DNA of 64,000 nt from Oxalobacter aliiformigenes (GTDB taxonomy: Bacteria; Pseudomonadota; Gammaproteobacteria; Burkholderiales; Burkholderiaceae_D). Where the stretch lies: NCBI RefSeq assembly GCF_027116575.1, contig NZ_CP098252.1, positions 806,001 to 870,000 on the forward strand, given 5' to 3'. Made by a program: the position numbers and the translations under genes. The notes beneath the pieces were generated by a model, which had not been told where the DNA came from, ran no database searches, and was given only the letters and a program-made list of their open reading frames with translations. Of this stretch, positions 1 through 9,390 are shown in pieces. Within the stretch, counting starts at the first letter, position 1. Each line of letters starts with the position of its first letter.

Positions 1-857
1 CCAACCGCCACGAAGAAAATGGCTGAGAACATGTCGCGGACGGGTTCGATAAGCCTTTCGATCCAGTGCAGTTCCCTGGCTTCGGCGATGATGGCACCGA
101 TGACGAAGGCGCCGAGAACCATGCTGTATTCGAGTTTGACCACCAGCAGGCAGAAACCGAAGCACAGGCCCAGTACTGTTACCAGCAGCATCTCGTTGCT
201 TCTGAATTTGCCGATATAGGCCAGCAGGCGGGGAACGAGCAGTATGCCGACGAGCATGGCCACAATCATGAACAGCGTCAGTTTCGAAATCGTCAGGAAA
301 ACGTCACTGCCGCTAACGCTGCCGGAAATGGCAACCCCGGAGAGCAGGGCGATCAGTCCGATACCCAGAATATCCTCGACAATGAGCACGCCGAAAATCA
401 GCTGGGCGAACCGTTCGTTTTTCATTTTCAGATCGTTTAATGCCTTGACGATAATGGTCGTTGAGGAGATGGCGAGAATGGCTCCGAGGAACAGGGCATC
501 GAGATTGTTGTTCCAGCCGAGCCAGAGGCCGATCTGGTAACCGAGCCAGATCATGACAACGATTTCCAGTACGGCGGCGATCAGAGCCGTGGCGCCCACT
601 CGCAGCAGTTTGCGGAACGAAAATTCAAGGCCGAGCGAGAACATGAGAAAAATGACGCCCAGTTCCGCCAGCACCTTGATCGTGTGTTCGTCCTTGATGA
701 GTTCAAAAGGGGGAGTATGGGGGCCGATCAGTACGCCGGCAACGATGTAGCCGAGCACGACGGGCTGTTTCAGCCGGTGGAAGATGACAGTGACCAGTGC
801 GGCCACGATCATGATGACGGCAAGATCCTGAATAAAGGTGATGACGCTGTCGTGCAT
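1..857 (-). CDS. CPA2-family cation:proton antiporter (KefB-like), 5' part
   Basis: An open minus-strand frame runs from an ATG at 857 off the left edge, so only about 285 N-terminal residues are visible. The translation is a chain of hydrophobic helices starting MHDSVITFIQDLAVIMIVAA, with a conserved QPVVLGYIVAGVLIGP stretch near residue 35 and LGVIFLMFSLGLEFSFRKL near residue 75. These are hallmarks of the Na+/H+ exchanger domain of the CPA2 family (KefB/KefC/YbaL). By family the protein sits in the inner membrane and exchanges K+ or Na+ for H+. The C-terminus is outside the window, so a regulatory TrkA-N domain cannot be checked and KefB cannot be separated from YbaL-like relatives. Confidence 0.88.
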   Translation of the reverse strand, partial: MHDSVITFIQDLAVIMIVAALVTVIFHRLKQPVVLGYIVAGVLIGPHTPPFELIKDEHTIKVLAELGVIFLMFSLGLEFSFRKLLRVGATALIAAVLEIVVMIWLGYQIGLWLGWNNNLDALFLGAILAISSTTIIVKALNDLKMKNERFAQLIFGVLIVEDILGIGLIALLSGVAISGSVSGSDVFLTISKLTLFMIVAMLVGILLVPRLLAYIGKFRSNEMLLVTVLGLCFGFCLLVVKLEYSMVLGAFVIGAIIAEARELHWIERLIEPVRDMFSAIFFVAV

Positions 858-1160
858 GGTCCGGTTCAGTTATGGCAACGATAATGGAACGGCAAATCCG
901 CGATATTCCCGTTTCGGGGTTTCCCTGTTTTCGCAACGGGAAAACGACCGGATGGCCGGTCAGGCCGTGGCGACCGGAAAACAGTGAAAGCGCTTCTCAT
1001 ATCACGGTGTGGATTTGCCGTATCCAGACAATGGGTAAAAATTCCTTTTCGCGTGAGAGTATACGTTAATATGATGTATTCCGTTCAATAATCTTGACGG
1101 CAATGACGTATTCGTCAAGAGAGCGGAAAAAGGAAGTTCTCTGTATCGGAAAACGGCAAG
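858..1160. other. Intergenic region upstream of the antiporter
   Basis: About 300 bases without a convincing gene. It must hold the promoter of the leftward antiporter gene. A short TTGACG...CGTCAA inverted repeat is visible near 1094-1120, but no strong promoter could be picked. Short open frames here have no recognisable protein content. Confidence 0.4.
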
Positions 1161-1187
1161 AAAAAAGTCCGGTCAACCGGACTTTTT
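1161..1187 (-). terminator. Intrinsic terminator of the SlyB-like gene
   Basis: A perfect inverted repeat, AAAAAAGTCCGG-TCAA-CCGGACTTTTT, lies just downstream of the stop codon at 1192. Read on the minus strand it is a GC stem with a UCAA-type loop followed by a run of U. The A-rich upstream side could also let it work in the opposite direction. Confidence 0.85.
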
Positions 1188-1191
1188 CCAG

Positions 1192-1647
1192 TTATTGCCG
1201 GGCGATGATTCTGGCCCGTTTTCCATAGAGAATCATGACTTTCTGCCCGACGGCAAAGGCAGGAGACGGTCCCTGCACCAGAGTCAGGGTTTCGCCGCTG
1301 TCGGTTTTGACAACGTATTCGATGCCTGTCTGGTTGGTGACGCCTTTTTCGATCGCGGAACCGGCAAGAGCACCGATAATCGCACCGCCGATGGCGCCCA
1401 GTGCATGCGCGCGGTCACCGCCGCCAATGGCGGAGCCGGCCACACCGCCGGCGACAGCACCGGTCAGACCACCGACTTTGTTGGTTCCTTCCACGTTGAC
1501 AGGCCGGGCGCTGATGATGGTGCCGGGGACGCTTCGCGTGACATCCCCGACCGAATCGACGGAATACGTGTCGGGACTGATATTGGTCGTACAGGCCGCC
1601 ATCAAAAGAGCCATGACCAGCACTGCACCACATTGAAATTTTTTCAT
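1192..1647 (-). CDS. SlyB/Pcp-like outer-membrane lipoprotein with glycine zipper
   Basis: A 151-residue protein. The start is ATG at 1647, preceded by GAGAGGATCATC, a good ribosome binding site; an in-frame start six codons upstream is less likely. The N-terminus MKKFQCGAVLVMALLMAAC is a lipoprotein signal with the acylated Cys in LMAAC. Residues about 60-105 form a glycine-zipper segment (GGLTGAVAGGVAGSAIGG and GAIGGAIIGALAGSAIE), and the C-terminal part (GIEYVVKTDSGETLTLV, then AVGQKVMILYGKRARII) matches the SlyB/17-kDa antigen fold. Family members are outer-membrane lipoproteins involved in envelope integrity. The gene appears to be transcribed alone and ends in a strong terminator. Confidence 0.88.
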   Translation of the reverse strand: MKKFQCGAVLVMALLMAACTTNISPDTYSVDSVGDVTRSVPGTIISARPVNVEGTNKVGGLTGAVAGGVAGSAIGGGDRAHALGAIGGAIIGALAGSAIEKGVTNQTGIEYVVKTDSGETLTLVQGPSPAFAVGQKVMILYGKRARIIARQ

Positions 1648-1893
1648 GATGATCCTCTCAGACACTGTAAAGATGAATCCAGACAGACAAACAGACCGCT
1701 ATCGACAGACGACGGGAATGTCCAGCTGCGACGGTTGCATGGTTCAAATGATACTGTAAAAAACGGATGAAAGCATTTGTCTGATCGCATTCGGAAAAAC
1801 AAACCCGGTCCGTTTTCATGCGGGACAAGAATTCATCCATTATGGCCGGCCCCCGAAAACATCATGGACAGTCGCGAAAAGAATTTATTTCAG

Positions 1894-1899
1894 TATAAT
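1894..1899 (+). promoter_or_regulatory. Candidate -10 box for the small membrane protein gene
   Basis: A perfect TATAAT stands about 75 bases upstream of the ATG at 1975. No good -35 hexamer is present at 16-18 bases, so the call depends on the -10 alone. The 1648-1893 stretch otherwise holds only the divergent upstream region of the SlyB-like gene. Confidence 0.35.
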
Positions 1900-1974
1900 G
1901 AAAACAGGATGTTATCGTCTGTCTGGCGATCATGACAAAGAATGTGTTTACAATCCTTTTTGCAGAGCGTGCCA

Positions 1975-2289
1975 ATGTCCCAGTCAACTCAAGACAAATC
2001 CGTGAAAACAGATGGGCGAACCGTTGACCCTGTTGTGGCCAAAACCCCTGAAAACCCGATCGTGAATGCCAGCCCGATCGTCAACGCAGACCGTATCGGA
2101 GGAGCCAGTCCCATTATCGGCGGCAGCCCGATTGAACAACCGCAGGAAGAATTCCAGGAATACATGTCGGCAGGCTGTACGGCCGTGGTACCGCCCGGTG
2201 CTCGCAAGATATATTTGATCATGGTGACAGTCACCATGCTGGTCGGTGCCGCCCTCGTCTATGGGCTGTTTATGCTGCTCGATCTGTAA
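1975..2289 (+). CDS. Small membrane protein with Pro-Ile repeats, unknown function
   Basis: A 104-residue protein from ATG 1975 (MSQSTQDKSVKTDGRTVDP). I do not recognise a family. The middle contains four short tandem PI-centred units (NPIVNA, SPIVNA, SPIIGG, SPIEQP) with an aberrant unit between them. The C-terminus is a single hydrophobic helix (YLIMVTVTMLVGAALVYGLF) followed by MLLDL, which predicts a C-terminally anchored protein with a cytoplasmic repeat stalk. The ribosome binding site is weak (GAGCGTGCC). An alternative start 11 codons upstream exists but adds a non-conserved-looking sequence. It lies between the SlyB-like gene and the defence module and shows no functional link to either. 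Confidence 0.6.
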   Translation: MSQSTQDKSVKTDGRTVDPVVAKTPENPIVNASPIVNADRIGGASPIIGGSPIEQPQEEFQEYMSAGCTAVVPPGARKIYLIMVTVTMLVGAALVYGLFMLLDL

Positions 2290-2382
2290 GATAGTTGTTG
2301 CCGGAAGGATTACATGGTTCCGTTTTTCCTGTGAGGCTTTTCAGATATGTTTTAGTGTTTGATAGATGCAAATACATGTTTT

Positions 2383-4194
2383 CTAAAAAGAATAGAAATA
2401 ATCACGTATTTTCCAAGCCATCAATTTTCTTCGTTTGGCGAGGAAATCCTGATAATTGTTTATATCCATGAATTCAAAGTCTTCGGGAATACAATGTTGT
2501 ATCAGATTTTCTCTTAGTTCATCCATTGACCGGATATGACCATATTTCTGCTGCCCACCTGAACATTGTTCCCGTATTTCACTCATATAACGGAAAGGTT
2601 CTTTTTTTCCGATTGAAATATTGATTTCGCTCTGTGTTACGGCGTAGTTGGCAATTTGGTTATACTGTCCACGTGTCAATCCGTTTTTTTCGAGATATTG
2701 CCGTGGAAAAAGATGATGTACATCATATCTGTTCAATATCAAATCCCGTACAGTAATATCCCTTGAAAGAAATCCCTTGTCATTTGCCTTGACTTGTGCA
2801 GCACGAAACAATCTGAAGTAGGGACTGCTGCTCACCGATGTATTCATTCTTTGTGGCAATTCGGAATCCCAGAAAATATCTGATAATTCTGCATTGAATC
2901 GATCAGCTGCATATTTTTCAATTCCTTGGTTGTCGATCCGTTCTATATCGTAATGGATGTCGGTTTCAGGCGAACCTGCGGAATAGCGTCCGACCAAAAC
3001 AGAATAGATAAACCATTTGGCAACATAATGTTCTATGGTGGCAGCCGGATATCCCTGTTGACGCAATGTCAGATAGAGAATATAAGCGAAATTCAAGGCG
3101 TTTTGTGATCCGATAAATGACAGATCGATAAAACCGGCTCCCTTGATAATCATGACAAACCGTTTGAAATGGGTTTCATTGATAAAATCTGCAGTACCGG
3201 CATTCAGTTTGCCAAATGATTCTTCGACAATCCGTTCTTCGTACTGTTTTGTTTCGAAATTCCTTCCGGATAGTAGGGCGACAAGATCAGCCAATTTTCC
3301 ACGTTTGAAACGGGTTGAAAAGGCGACTCTGAGCATATCAACATAAGAAGGTTTGTAGATATTTTCATGATTGCTTCTGATCCATTCCATCTTTCGATAA
3401 AAATCAGTTTGCGCAAATTCCTTGTCACTTTCCTTCAATGTTCCGTAAAATTCGGGGGTTGCCATCAGATGGCAGAAATAGTCAATTGTCTTGCGGAGGA
3501 TATTTCCACTGTATGTTTCGTTGACGGCGATTTTTGACATGGCAAAGTCAGCTTGACTTAATGACACACCGGCTGAGTTCACCCGAATGAAAATCTCGGT
3601 TACTGTCTCGATGTCTAGATCCGAACTCAGTTCGATGTAACCTACCGTATTATTGCTTAGTGCCAATCTCAAGCGTTCAATGGCATCTTCCACGTCATCC
3701 TCGTTTGCATGGGGATTTTTTTCCATATAGGCCCGGACAATCCGGCTGGTTCTGGCTTCTGGTGAAAAAATGACCGATATATCTGGAATCCACTGGGGAT
3801 TTTTTTTAATTGCCGAGTTTGAAACCTCAAAACGGCTGGATGAATCACCTAGCGGATTAAACGCAATCACAATAGGTATTTTCCGATAATCTTTGGTCAG
3901 AACTTCCTGCCCTAGGATAGCTGCCATCAGGGCTGTCACCCGTTGCTGGCCATCAATCAGAATTTTCTTTCCTTCCGAAAAACTGCCATCTTTCAGTTTG
4001 ACATTCGGGTTGCGCCATGCAATCAAATAACCGACAGGGTAACCGTTATAAAGCGAGTCCAGAAAGTTTCGTACATGTGTGGCATCCCAGACAAAAGGTC
4101 GCTGGATTTCCGGAATGGCAATTTCGCCTGAACGAACCCATGCAAGAATATTGGATATTTGTTGTGCCTGTACGGAGTACTGTTGGATATTCAT
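2383..4194 (-). CDS. DUF262 / HNH-type (DUF1524-like) protein, candidate defence nuclease
   Basis: A 603-residue protein, ATG at 4194 with GAAGAGAT upstream. The N-terminal DUF262 domain (ParB/sulfiredoxin-like fold) shows [11 protein letters not shown] at 27-37 and DGQQRVTAL at 81-89, the signatures that in related proteins bind and hydrolyse nucleotide. Near residue 490 [14 protein letters not shown], followed by a [18 protein letters not shown] stretch, is the His-Asn nuclease motif of the DUF1524/HNH domain. This architecture is shared with GmrSD-type modification-dependent nucleases and SspE. It begins 24 bases after the Type ISP gene on the same strand, so the two are probably one transcript. 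Local GC is low (about 42% in the sampled line 3181-3240), consistent with acquisition. The defence role is an inference from family and neighbour; the target is unknown. Confidence 0.85.
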   Translation of the reverse strand: MNIQQYSVQAQQISNILAWVRSGEIAIPEIQRPFVWDATHVRNFLDSLYNGYPVGYLIAWRNPNVKLKDGSFSEGKKILIDGQQRVTALMAAILGQEVLTKDYRKIPIVIAFNPLGDSSSRFEVSNSAIKKNPQWIPDISVIFSPEARTSRIVRAYMEKNPHANEDDVEDAIERLRLALSNNTVGYIELSSDLDIETVTEIFIRVNSAGVSLSQADFAMSKIAVNETYSGNILRKTIDYFCHLMATPEFYGTLKESDKEFAQTDFYRKMEWIRSNHENIYKPSYVDMLRVAFSTRFKRGKLADLVALLSGRNFETKQYEERIVEESFGKLNAGTADFINETHFKRFVMIIKGAGFIDLSFIGSQNALNFAYILYLTLRQQGYPAATIEHYVAKWFIYSVLVGRYSAGSPETDIHYDIERIDNQGIEKYAADRFNAELSDIFWDSELPQRMNTSVSSSPYFRLFRAAQVKANDKGFLSRDITVRDLILNRYDVHHLFPRQYLEKNGLTRGQYNQIANYAVTQSEINISIGKKEPFRYMSEIREQCSGGQQKYGHIRSMDELRENLIQHCIPEDFEFMDINNYQDFLAKRRKLMAWKIRDYFYSF

Positions 4195-4218
4195 CTGTTA
4201 TCTCTTCAAACGTAAAAT

Positions 4219-7200
4219 TCATTTCTGCAGGCCGTTATCTTGCATGATATCCAGCTCAGGCAATCCTCTAACGATCTTCATGGTTTCCAGCGATACGGTA
4301 ATGACGCGTTGCACCAGTTCCAGCGGATACTTCGGATTGTGCATAGTGTCGATTGCCCAGTCGTTGGCATCGTTGACGATGCCGCTGGCCTTGTCGGTCG
4401 TGACCGCCTGCCGTTCCACCACCCAATCCAGTGCCGGCTTGCCGTTGACCACATACTCATACGCTTGTGGAGGAATACCTTTGATCACGACAAGATCGTT
4501 ATAGATAATCGTCGTCAGGTCTTTCTCCTTGCCGTTTTTGCCGTAACGCATTTTGATCACGCGATAGTCTTCCGGTCTGGATAACAGATCAATACCTTCT
4601 ATTTGGAGGAGATACGGTTCGACGGTTTCATAATTCAGGTGCAGTTCGGCCAGCCTCCTGCCTGCCTTCGAGAATGCCCAAAACGCTTCTGCGGTTTTCA
4701 CGCAGGGAATACGCGGCAGTTCCTTCATCAGATTGTCCGCATAGCGGGTACGATACTCTTCCGAATGCAGCAAGCCATAGACATAATAGAAAATATCTTC
4801 CTTGCCAATAGCTTCACCCGGATAGGCATTCCAGAAATGTGCCAGCCCGGTATCCGTGATCGCGTCCTTTCGGGTATAGGCTGTCCGGTTCCTGCCAGAC
4901 AACCCATTTCCCGGCGTGTCGTCGAACATTTCCGACTGTGGCGATGTTCCGGTTCTGTCAGCTGACGCCTCCGGTTCATACAGCCAGAGCGGAAAGCACT
5001 GTGCGCCAGCTTCCAATGCATTCAAATCAACAATAACATTGCTGATAAAAGTACCTAATCCATTTCTGCTCCCTGTCCCGGAAACGCAAATTACCCTGTT
5101 TTCCACGGTGGTGTCCGGGAAAATCCGGGGCATTTGATAAACCATTTCGTTGAACTGGCGATTGAAATACAGCCATTGTTTGGTAAACGGACGATACAGA
5201 CTGGGCACAATATTCTGTTTATCGAATTGTGCAGTTTTGTTTTTACCGACATCGCCTTTTAATGCACGTGTCCAACTGATTTTGCTGGCATCCGTATCGA
5301 TGAAGCTGTCGATCTTCTGCTCTTTTTCTTTCCGCTCCAGTGCACCGTAGGCGGTATGGAAACGTTCCCGTTCGGTATTGTAAAAACCGATCATGCGTTG
5401 CATGTTTGCTGCAACTGCCTGTTTCGAGGCATTATAACACCATGCGTCACGCTGTGTTTTTAAACCATTGGAGTAGTTTGCAAATAAAACGGGTATATCT
5501 ATCTCCTTTTTATTACCGATACTGATGTATCGGGTAAAATGATCGTCGCGCTGGTTCAGCCAGTCGCCATAGGCATCGGGTACCAGCTGTTTCCATCCGT
5601 TTGCCTGTGCGATGCCGTTGATATCGCCGAAAGCAGCGATTTCTTCCAGTTTTTCCTGTTCTGTCAGATTATTGCCAATATTGTGGTAATAAATATGTCC
5701 CTTTTGGTCAGAACACGGATTTTTGACAAGAACCATAATCAAGATTCCTGTCATGCTTTTATTGCCAAAAACATTCTCGCCTTCCTGTGCTCGCCCTTTA
5801 CTAAGCATATTTTTACGAATATCGCCGCGTAAATTGAATATATAAAGGTTAGAAAACTCATCAACCAAGCACTTCCGCATTCCGTCTGCAAATGAGCGTT
5901 CAATCCATGCGTTGCCACACACGAATCCAATAACCCCGCTTTCCCCGATCCGGTCGGAAGCCCAGCGGATGGCACGGATATAGCTATCGTAAAGCGCGTT
6001 CTTATTGGTCGCTGTTGATCTTGCCGCATATGTCTCCTCAATCCTGTTATCCAGATGTGGGTAGTCGATATTGGCGGCATTGTCATTTGCACTTTTCTGG
6101 CCTGCCGAGTATGGCGGATTGCCGATAATGACACGGATGTCGAGGGCCTTTTGCTGTTTGCGGCGGGCGCTGTTTTCAACGAGCAGGGTGTCGATCAGGT
6201 CTTCCTTTTCATAGAGCTGGAAAGTATCGGTCAGGCAGATGCCTTCAAAGGGCTGGTAATCGCATCCGGTCAGGGTGTGGTAGGTCGTTTCGATGTTGAT
6301 GGCGGCGATATAGTATGCCAGCAGGACGATTTCGTTGGCATGGATGTCGTGCCGGTATTTGTCGGGCATTTCGTCCGGTTTGATGAGGCCGCTTTGCAGC
6401 AGGCGGGTGATGAAGGTGCCGGTGCCGGTGAAGGGGTCGAGGATATGGACGCCCTTGCTGCCCAGTGTTTGTCCGAATTCGGTTTGCAGGATGTGGGCGA
6501 CGCTGCGGATGATGAAGTCCACGACTTCGACCGGAGTATAGACGATGCCCAGTTTCTCCGTCATTTTCGGGAAGGCGCCACGGAAGAACTTGTCATACAG
6601 TTCGACGATGATTTTCTGTTTGCCTTGCAGGGTGTTGATGTCCTGGGCACGCAGTTTGACGCTGTCGTAAAACCGGGTCAGTGTAGTGGTTTCCTTGTCC
6701 AGCCGGTGTTCCTGCAGGATATCCAGCACGTTTTGCAGGGCTTTTGAAATCGGGTTTTCGGCGGCGAAGTGGTCGTTGCCGAACAAGGCGTCGAATACCG
6801 GTCTGGTAATCAGGTGTTGCGCCAGCATTTCGATGATTTCGTCATCGGTGATGCTGCCGTTGAGATCGTCCCGCAGTTCTTCGGCCAGCTGGGCGAAGGT
6901 TTGTTTTTCTCGGGTGTTGGCCGGGTTTTCCAGTATGCCCCTGATGCGGTCAATGTGGGTCTGGGCGATTTTTGCGATGTCTTTGGCCCATTCTTCCCAG
7001 TGATGGCGATTGCCGACTTTTTTAACGAGTCTGGCATAGATAGCCCGTTCGATTTCTCCGATCTCGAATTCAAGAGAAGCCTGTTTGAGTGCAGATGGTG
7101 GGGCGTTTTTCTCGCCGATACGATGTGACCGTTTGATGTTCGTTTTCCTGGAGCTGCCTTTGGGAGAACGTTTGGCGATCCGGTCGGAAATGGCGATGAT

Positions 7201-9267
7201 TTCCATTTTGTCGGGTTCGGAACCGTTCAGTTCCAGCCGGTTGATCATGGCGTCAAACCGGTCATCATGGGAGCGTAGGGCTTGCAGGACCTGCCAGACG
7301 ACGGCATAGTTCCTGTTGTCGTCCAGTGCCTTGTGGGGTTCGATGCCTGCGGGGATGACGACGGGCAGGATGATGTAGCCGCGTTTTTTGCCCGGGGCAT
7401 TGCGCATGACGCGGCCGACGGATTGCACGACATCGACTTGCGAGTTTCGCGGGGTCAGGAAAAGAACGGCGTCCAGCGCAGGGACGTCCACGCCTTCGGA
7501 AAGACAGCGGACGTTCGAGAGGATGTGACAGGTGTTTTCGGGTGGCGCTTTTTTGAGCCATGCCAGTTTTTCTTCCTTGGCGGTGGCGTTCATGCCGCCG
7601 TCAACGTGTTCGGCCTTGCAGATCAGATTGAGGGCGATGTCGTCACGATGCTTTTCTTCCGCGCTTTTTTCATGTGTTTCTTCGTTCTGCTTTTCTTTTT
7701 CCTGTTCTTCCTTTTCTGCACGCTGGTAAGCTTCGACGACTTGCTGGAACATGCCGGCGACTTGTTTCGAGCTGATTTTGTGAATTTTGCCGCCCGGTTT
7801 TTCTTCGATGACCTGACAGAAGGCGACGGCGCGTTGCATCGGGGCGAAGTCGTCGGAGAGGTCTTCGGTCAGTCCCTGTTTTGAGAGGGCTTTCCAGCAG
7901 CCGATGATTTTGGTGGCGTCGTCGACACGCAGGGAATTGTTCGGGTCTTTCAGCAGATCTTGCAGTTTGCGGCTGACGGTGGCTTCGTCAACAGCCAGTA
8001 CGATGACTTTGTAATCGACCAGCAGGCCTCGTTTGACGGCTTCGGAAAAATTGATGACGAACAGTTCCTTGCCATACTGGTTTTCTTTGTCCATGGAACA
8101 CAATTCAATGTTGTCCCTTTCGGCGGTGGCTTTTGCGCTGGTGCCGTACACACGGGGTGTGGCGGTCATGTACAGGCGTTTAGCGGCATGGATGTAATCC
8201 TTGTTGTGTACCCGGGTGAAGGCGCTTTCGTCCGCTCCCTCGAATTTCGCGCCGGTTGTCCGGTGGGCTTCGTCGCAGATGATGAGATCGAAGTCGGACA
8301 GTCCATGTTCTTTCTGGGCACGTGCAATGACGTCGATGGAGTGATAGGTGGCGTAAACGACGCTCATGTGCCGGTTGTCGTGGCGCATTTCCATTTCGGT
8401 CGCCAGCCGTATGGGCGAGGTGGTGGCTGGATAACGCAGTTCATGGGCATAGGTCGCTACGGTATCGTCGTCTTTCTTCCGGTGTTTTCCGACATCGCTG
8501 TCGGAGCAGACGGCGAAGTTGTGCAGTGGTGTCTGGCTTTCCTGTGTCCATTCGGTCAGGGTTTGCGAGAGCAGGTTCAGGCTGGGGACCAGAAAGAGTA
8601 CCCGTTTTCCGGCCCCTGCCAGTTCTTCGGCGATTTTCAGGCTGGTGAAGGTTTTGCCGGTGCCACAGGCCATGATGAGCTTGCCGCGGTCCGCTTCGGC
8701 CAGTCCGGCGATGACAGCGTTTTTGGCGAGTATCTGGTGGGAACGCAGTTCTTTTTTGGGACGCAATACCGGTTCGGTGTCTTTTCCCTGATACCGGCTC
8801 CAGTCGATCTGGCTGTTTTCCAGATCGAAAAGGTCGATTTTGCTGACAGAGATTTGTTGGTTGAACAGGGCGTTGGCGGCATTTTCCGACCAGTGGCTGG
8901 TGGTACTGACGATGATGCGATGGGCAAAGTCACTGGTGCCGGATGCCGTGAAGAAGCTGTCGATGTCCTTTTTCTGCAAGGTATGGTCCGGTGCGTAAAA
9001 TTTGCACTGGATGGCGTGGTATTGCCCGTCCTGTGTCACGGCAACTAGGTCGATACCGGTGTCCTTGCGGTCATATCCCATCCGTTCGGCCCATTGGGCA
9101 TAGGTCATGACGTCGCTGTACAGGTCCCTGTAGGAGGCCTCGTTTTTCAGATAGCAGATGATCAGTTCCTCGAAATAGATGCCTTTTTCCCGTTCCGTTA
9201 CGGAGGCTTTCCGGAAATTGTCGAGTATTTTTTCAAGCGGGGTTTTGCTTTCTGCCTCTTCTACCAT
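4219..9267 (-). CDS. Single-chain Type ISP restriction-modification enzyme (nuclease-helicase-methyltransferase)
   Basis: A 1682-residue protein, ATG at 9267 after AAGGACAGAAGAA. Order of domains: an Mrr-like PD-(D/E)XK nuclease (GIDLVAV at 71-77, QCKFY at 87-91); an SF2 helicase with Walker A MACGTGKT at 199-206, DEAH at 332-335, TATPR at 368-372 and motif VI QSVGRVMR near 615; a coupler; an N6-adenine methyltransferase with DPFTGTGTF near 942 and NPPYSAG near 1048; and a C-terminal region that in LlaGI/LlaBIII-type enzymes recognises the DNA target. Such enzymes methylate one strand of a short asymmetric site and, on unmodified DNA, translocate and cut when two converge. The length is close to that of known Type ISP proteins. 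All catalytic motifs are intact. The part encoded by about 5040-5860 is strikingly AT-rich compared with the rest, suggesting exchange of the specificity region. Confidence 0.93.
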   Translation of the reverse strand: MVEEAESKTPLEKILDNFRKASVTEREKGIYFEELIICYLKNEASYRDLYSDVMTYAQWAERMGYDRKDTGIDLVAVTQDGQYHAIQCKFYAPDHTLQKKDIDSFFTASGTSDFAHRIIVSTTSHWSENAANALFNQQISVSKIDLFDLENSQIDWSRYQGKDTEPVLRPKKELRSHQILAKNAVIAGLAEADRGKLIMACGTGKTFTSLKIAEELAGAGKRVLFLVPSLNLLSQTLTEWTQESQTPLHNFAVCSDSDVGKHRKKDDDTVATYAHELRYPATTSPIRLATEMEMRHDNRHMSVVYATYHSIDVIARAQKEHGLSDFDLIICDEAHRTTGAKFEGADESAFTRVHNKDYIHAAKRLYMTATPRVYGTSAKATAERDNIELCSMDKENQYGKELFVINFSEAVKRGLLVDYKVIVLAVDEATVSRKLQDLLKDPNNSLRVDDATKIIGCWKALSKQGLTEDLSDDFAPMQRAVAFCQVIEEKPGGKIHKISSKQVAGMFQQVVEAYQRAEKEEQEKEKQNEETHEKSAEEKHRDDIALNLICKAEHVDGGMNATAKEEKLAWLKKAPPENTCHILSNVRCLSEGVDVPALDAVLFLTPRNSQVDVVQSVGRVMRNAPGKKRGYIILPVVIPAGIEPHKALDDNRNYAVVWQVLQALRSHDDRFDAMINRLELNGSEPDKMEIIAISDRIAKRSPKGSSRKTNIKRSHRIGEKNAPPSALKQASLEFEIGEIERAIYARLVKKVGNRHHWEEWAKDIAKIAQTHIDRIRGILENPANTREKQTFAQLAEELRDDLNGSITDDEIIEMLAQHLITRPVFDALFGNDHFAAENPISKALQNVLDILQEHRLDKETTTLTRFYDSVKLRAQDINTLQGKQKIIVELYDKFFRGAFPKMTEKLGIVYTPVEVVDFIIRSVAHILQTEFGQTLGSKGVHILDPFTGTGTFITRLLQSGLIKPDEMPDKYRHDIHANEIVLLAYYIAAINIETTYHTLTGCDYQPFEGICLTDTFQLYEKEDLIDTLLVENSARRKQQKALDIRVIIGNPPYSAGQKSANDNAANIDYPHLDNRIEETYAARSTATNKNALYDSYIRAIRWASDRIGESGVIGFVCGNAWIERSFADGMRKCLVDEFSNLYIFNLRGDIRKNMLSKGRAQEGENVFGNKSMTGILIMVLVKNPCSDQKGHIYYHNIGNNLTEQEKLEEIAAFGDINGIAQANGWKQLVPDAYGDWLNQRDDHFTRYISIGNKKEIDIPVLFANYSNGLKTQRDAWCYNASKQAVAANMQRMIGFYNTERERFHTAYGALERKEKEQKIDSFIDTDASKISWTRALKGDVGKNKTAQFDKQNIVPSLYRPFTKQWLYFNRQFNEMVYQMPRIFPDTTVENRVICVSGTGSRNGLGTFISNVIVDLNALEAGAQCFPLWLYEPEASADRTGTSPQSEMFDDTPGNGLSGRNRTAYTRKDAITDTGLAHFWNAYPGEAIGKEDIFYYVYGLLHSEEYRTRYADNLMKELPRIPCVKTAEAFWAFSKAGRRLAELHLNYETVEPYLLQIEGIDLLSRPEDYRVIKMRYGKNGKEKDLTTIIYNDLVVIKGIPPQAYEYVVNGKPALDWVVERQAVTTDKASGIVNDANDWAIDTMHNPKYPLELVQRVITVSLETMKIVRGLPELDIMQDNGLQK

Positions 9268-9390
9268 TTCTTCTGTCCTTGTGTTTTGTATTCATTCCTT
9301 TCAGACAAACGTTACATTAGCACAGGTATGTTCGGAAAAATGCGGTATGCTGTCAGTCATGACGATTTGATGTTTTTCAGGAGAAGCAGC

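Noticed and set aside
7960..9048. A 362-residue open frame on the plus strand
   Set aside because: It is opposite the Type ISP nuclease/helicase domain, whose motifs are clear on the other strand; the translation has no recognisable features.
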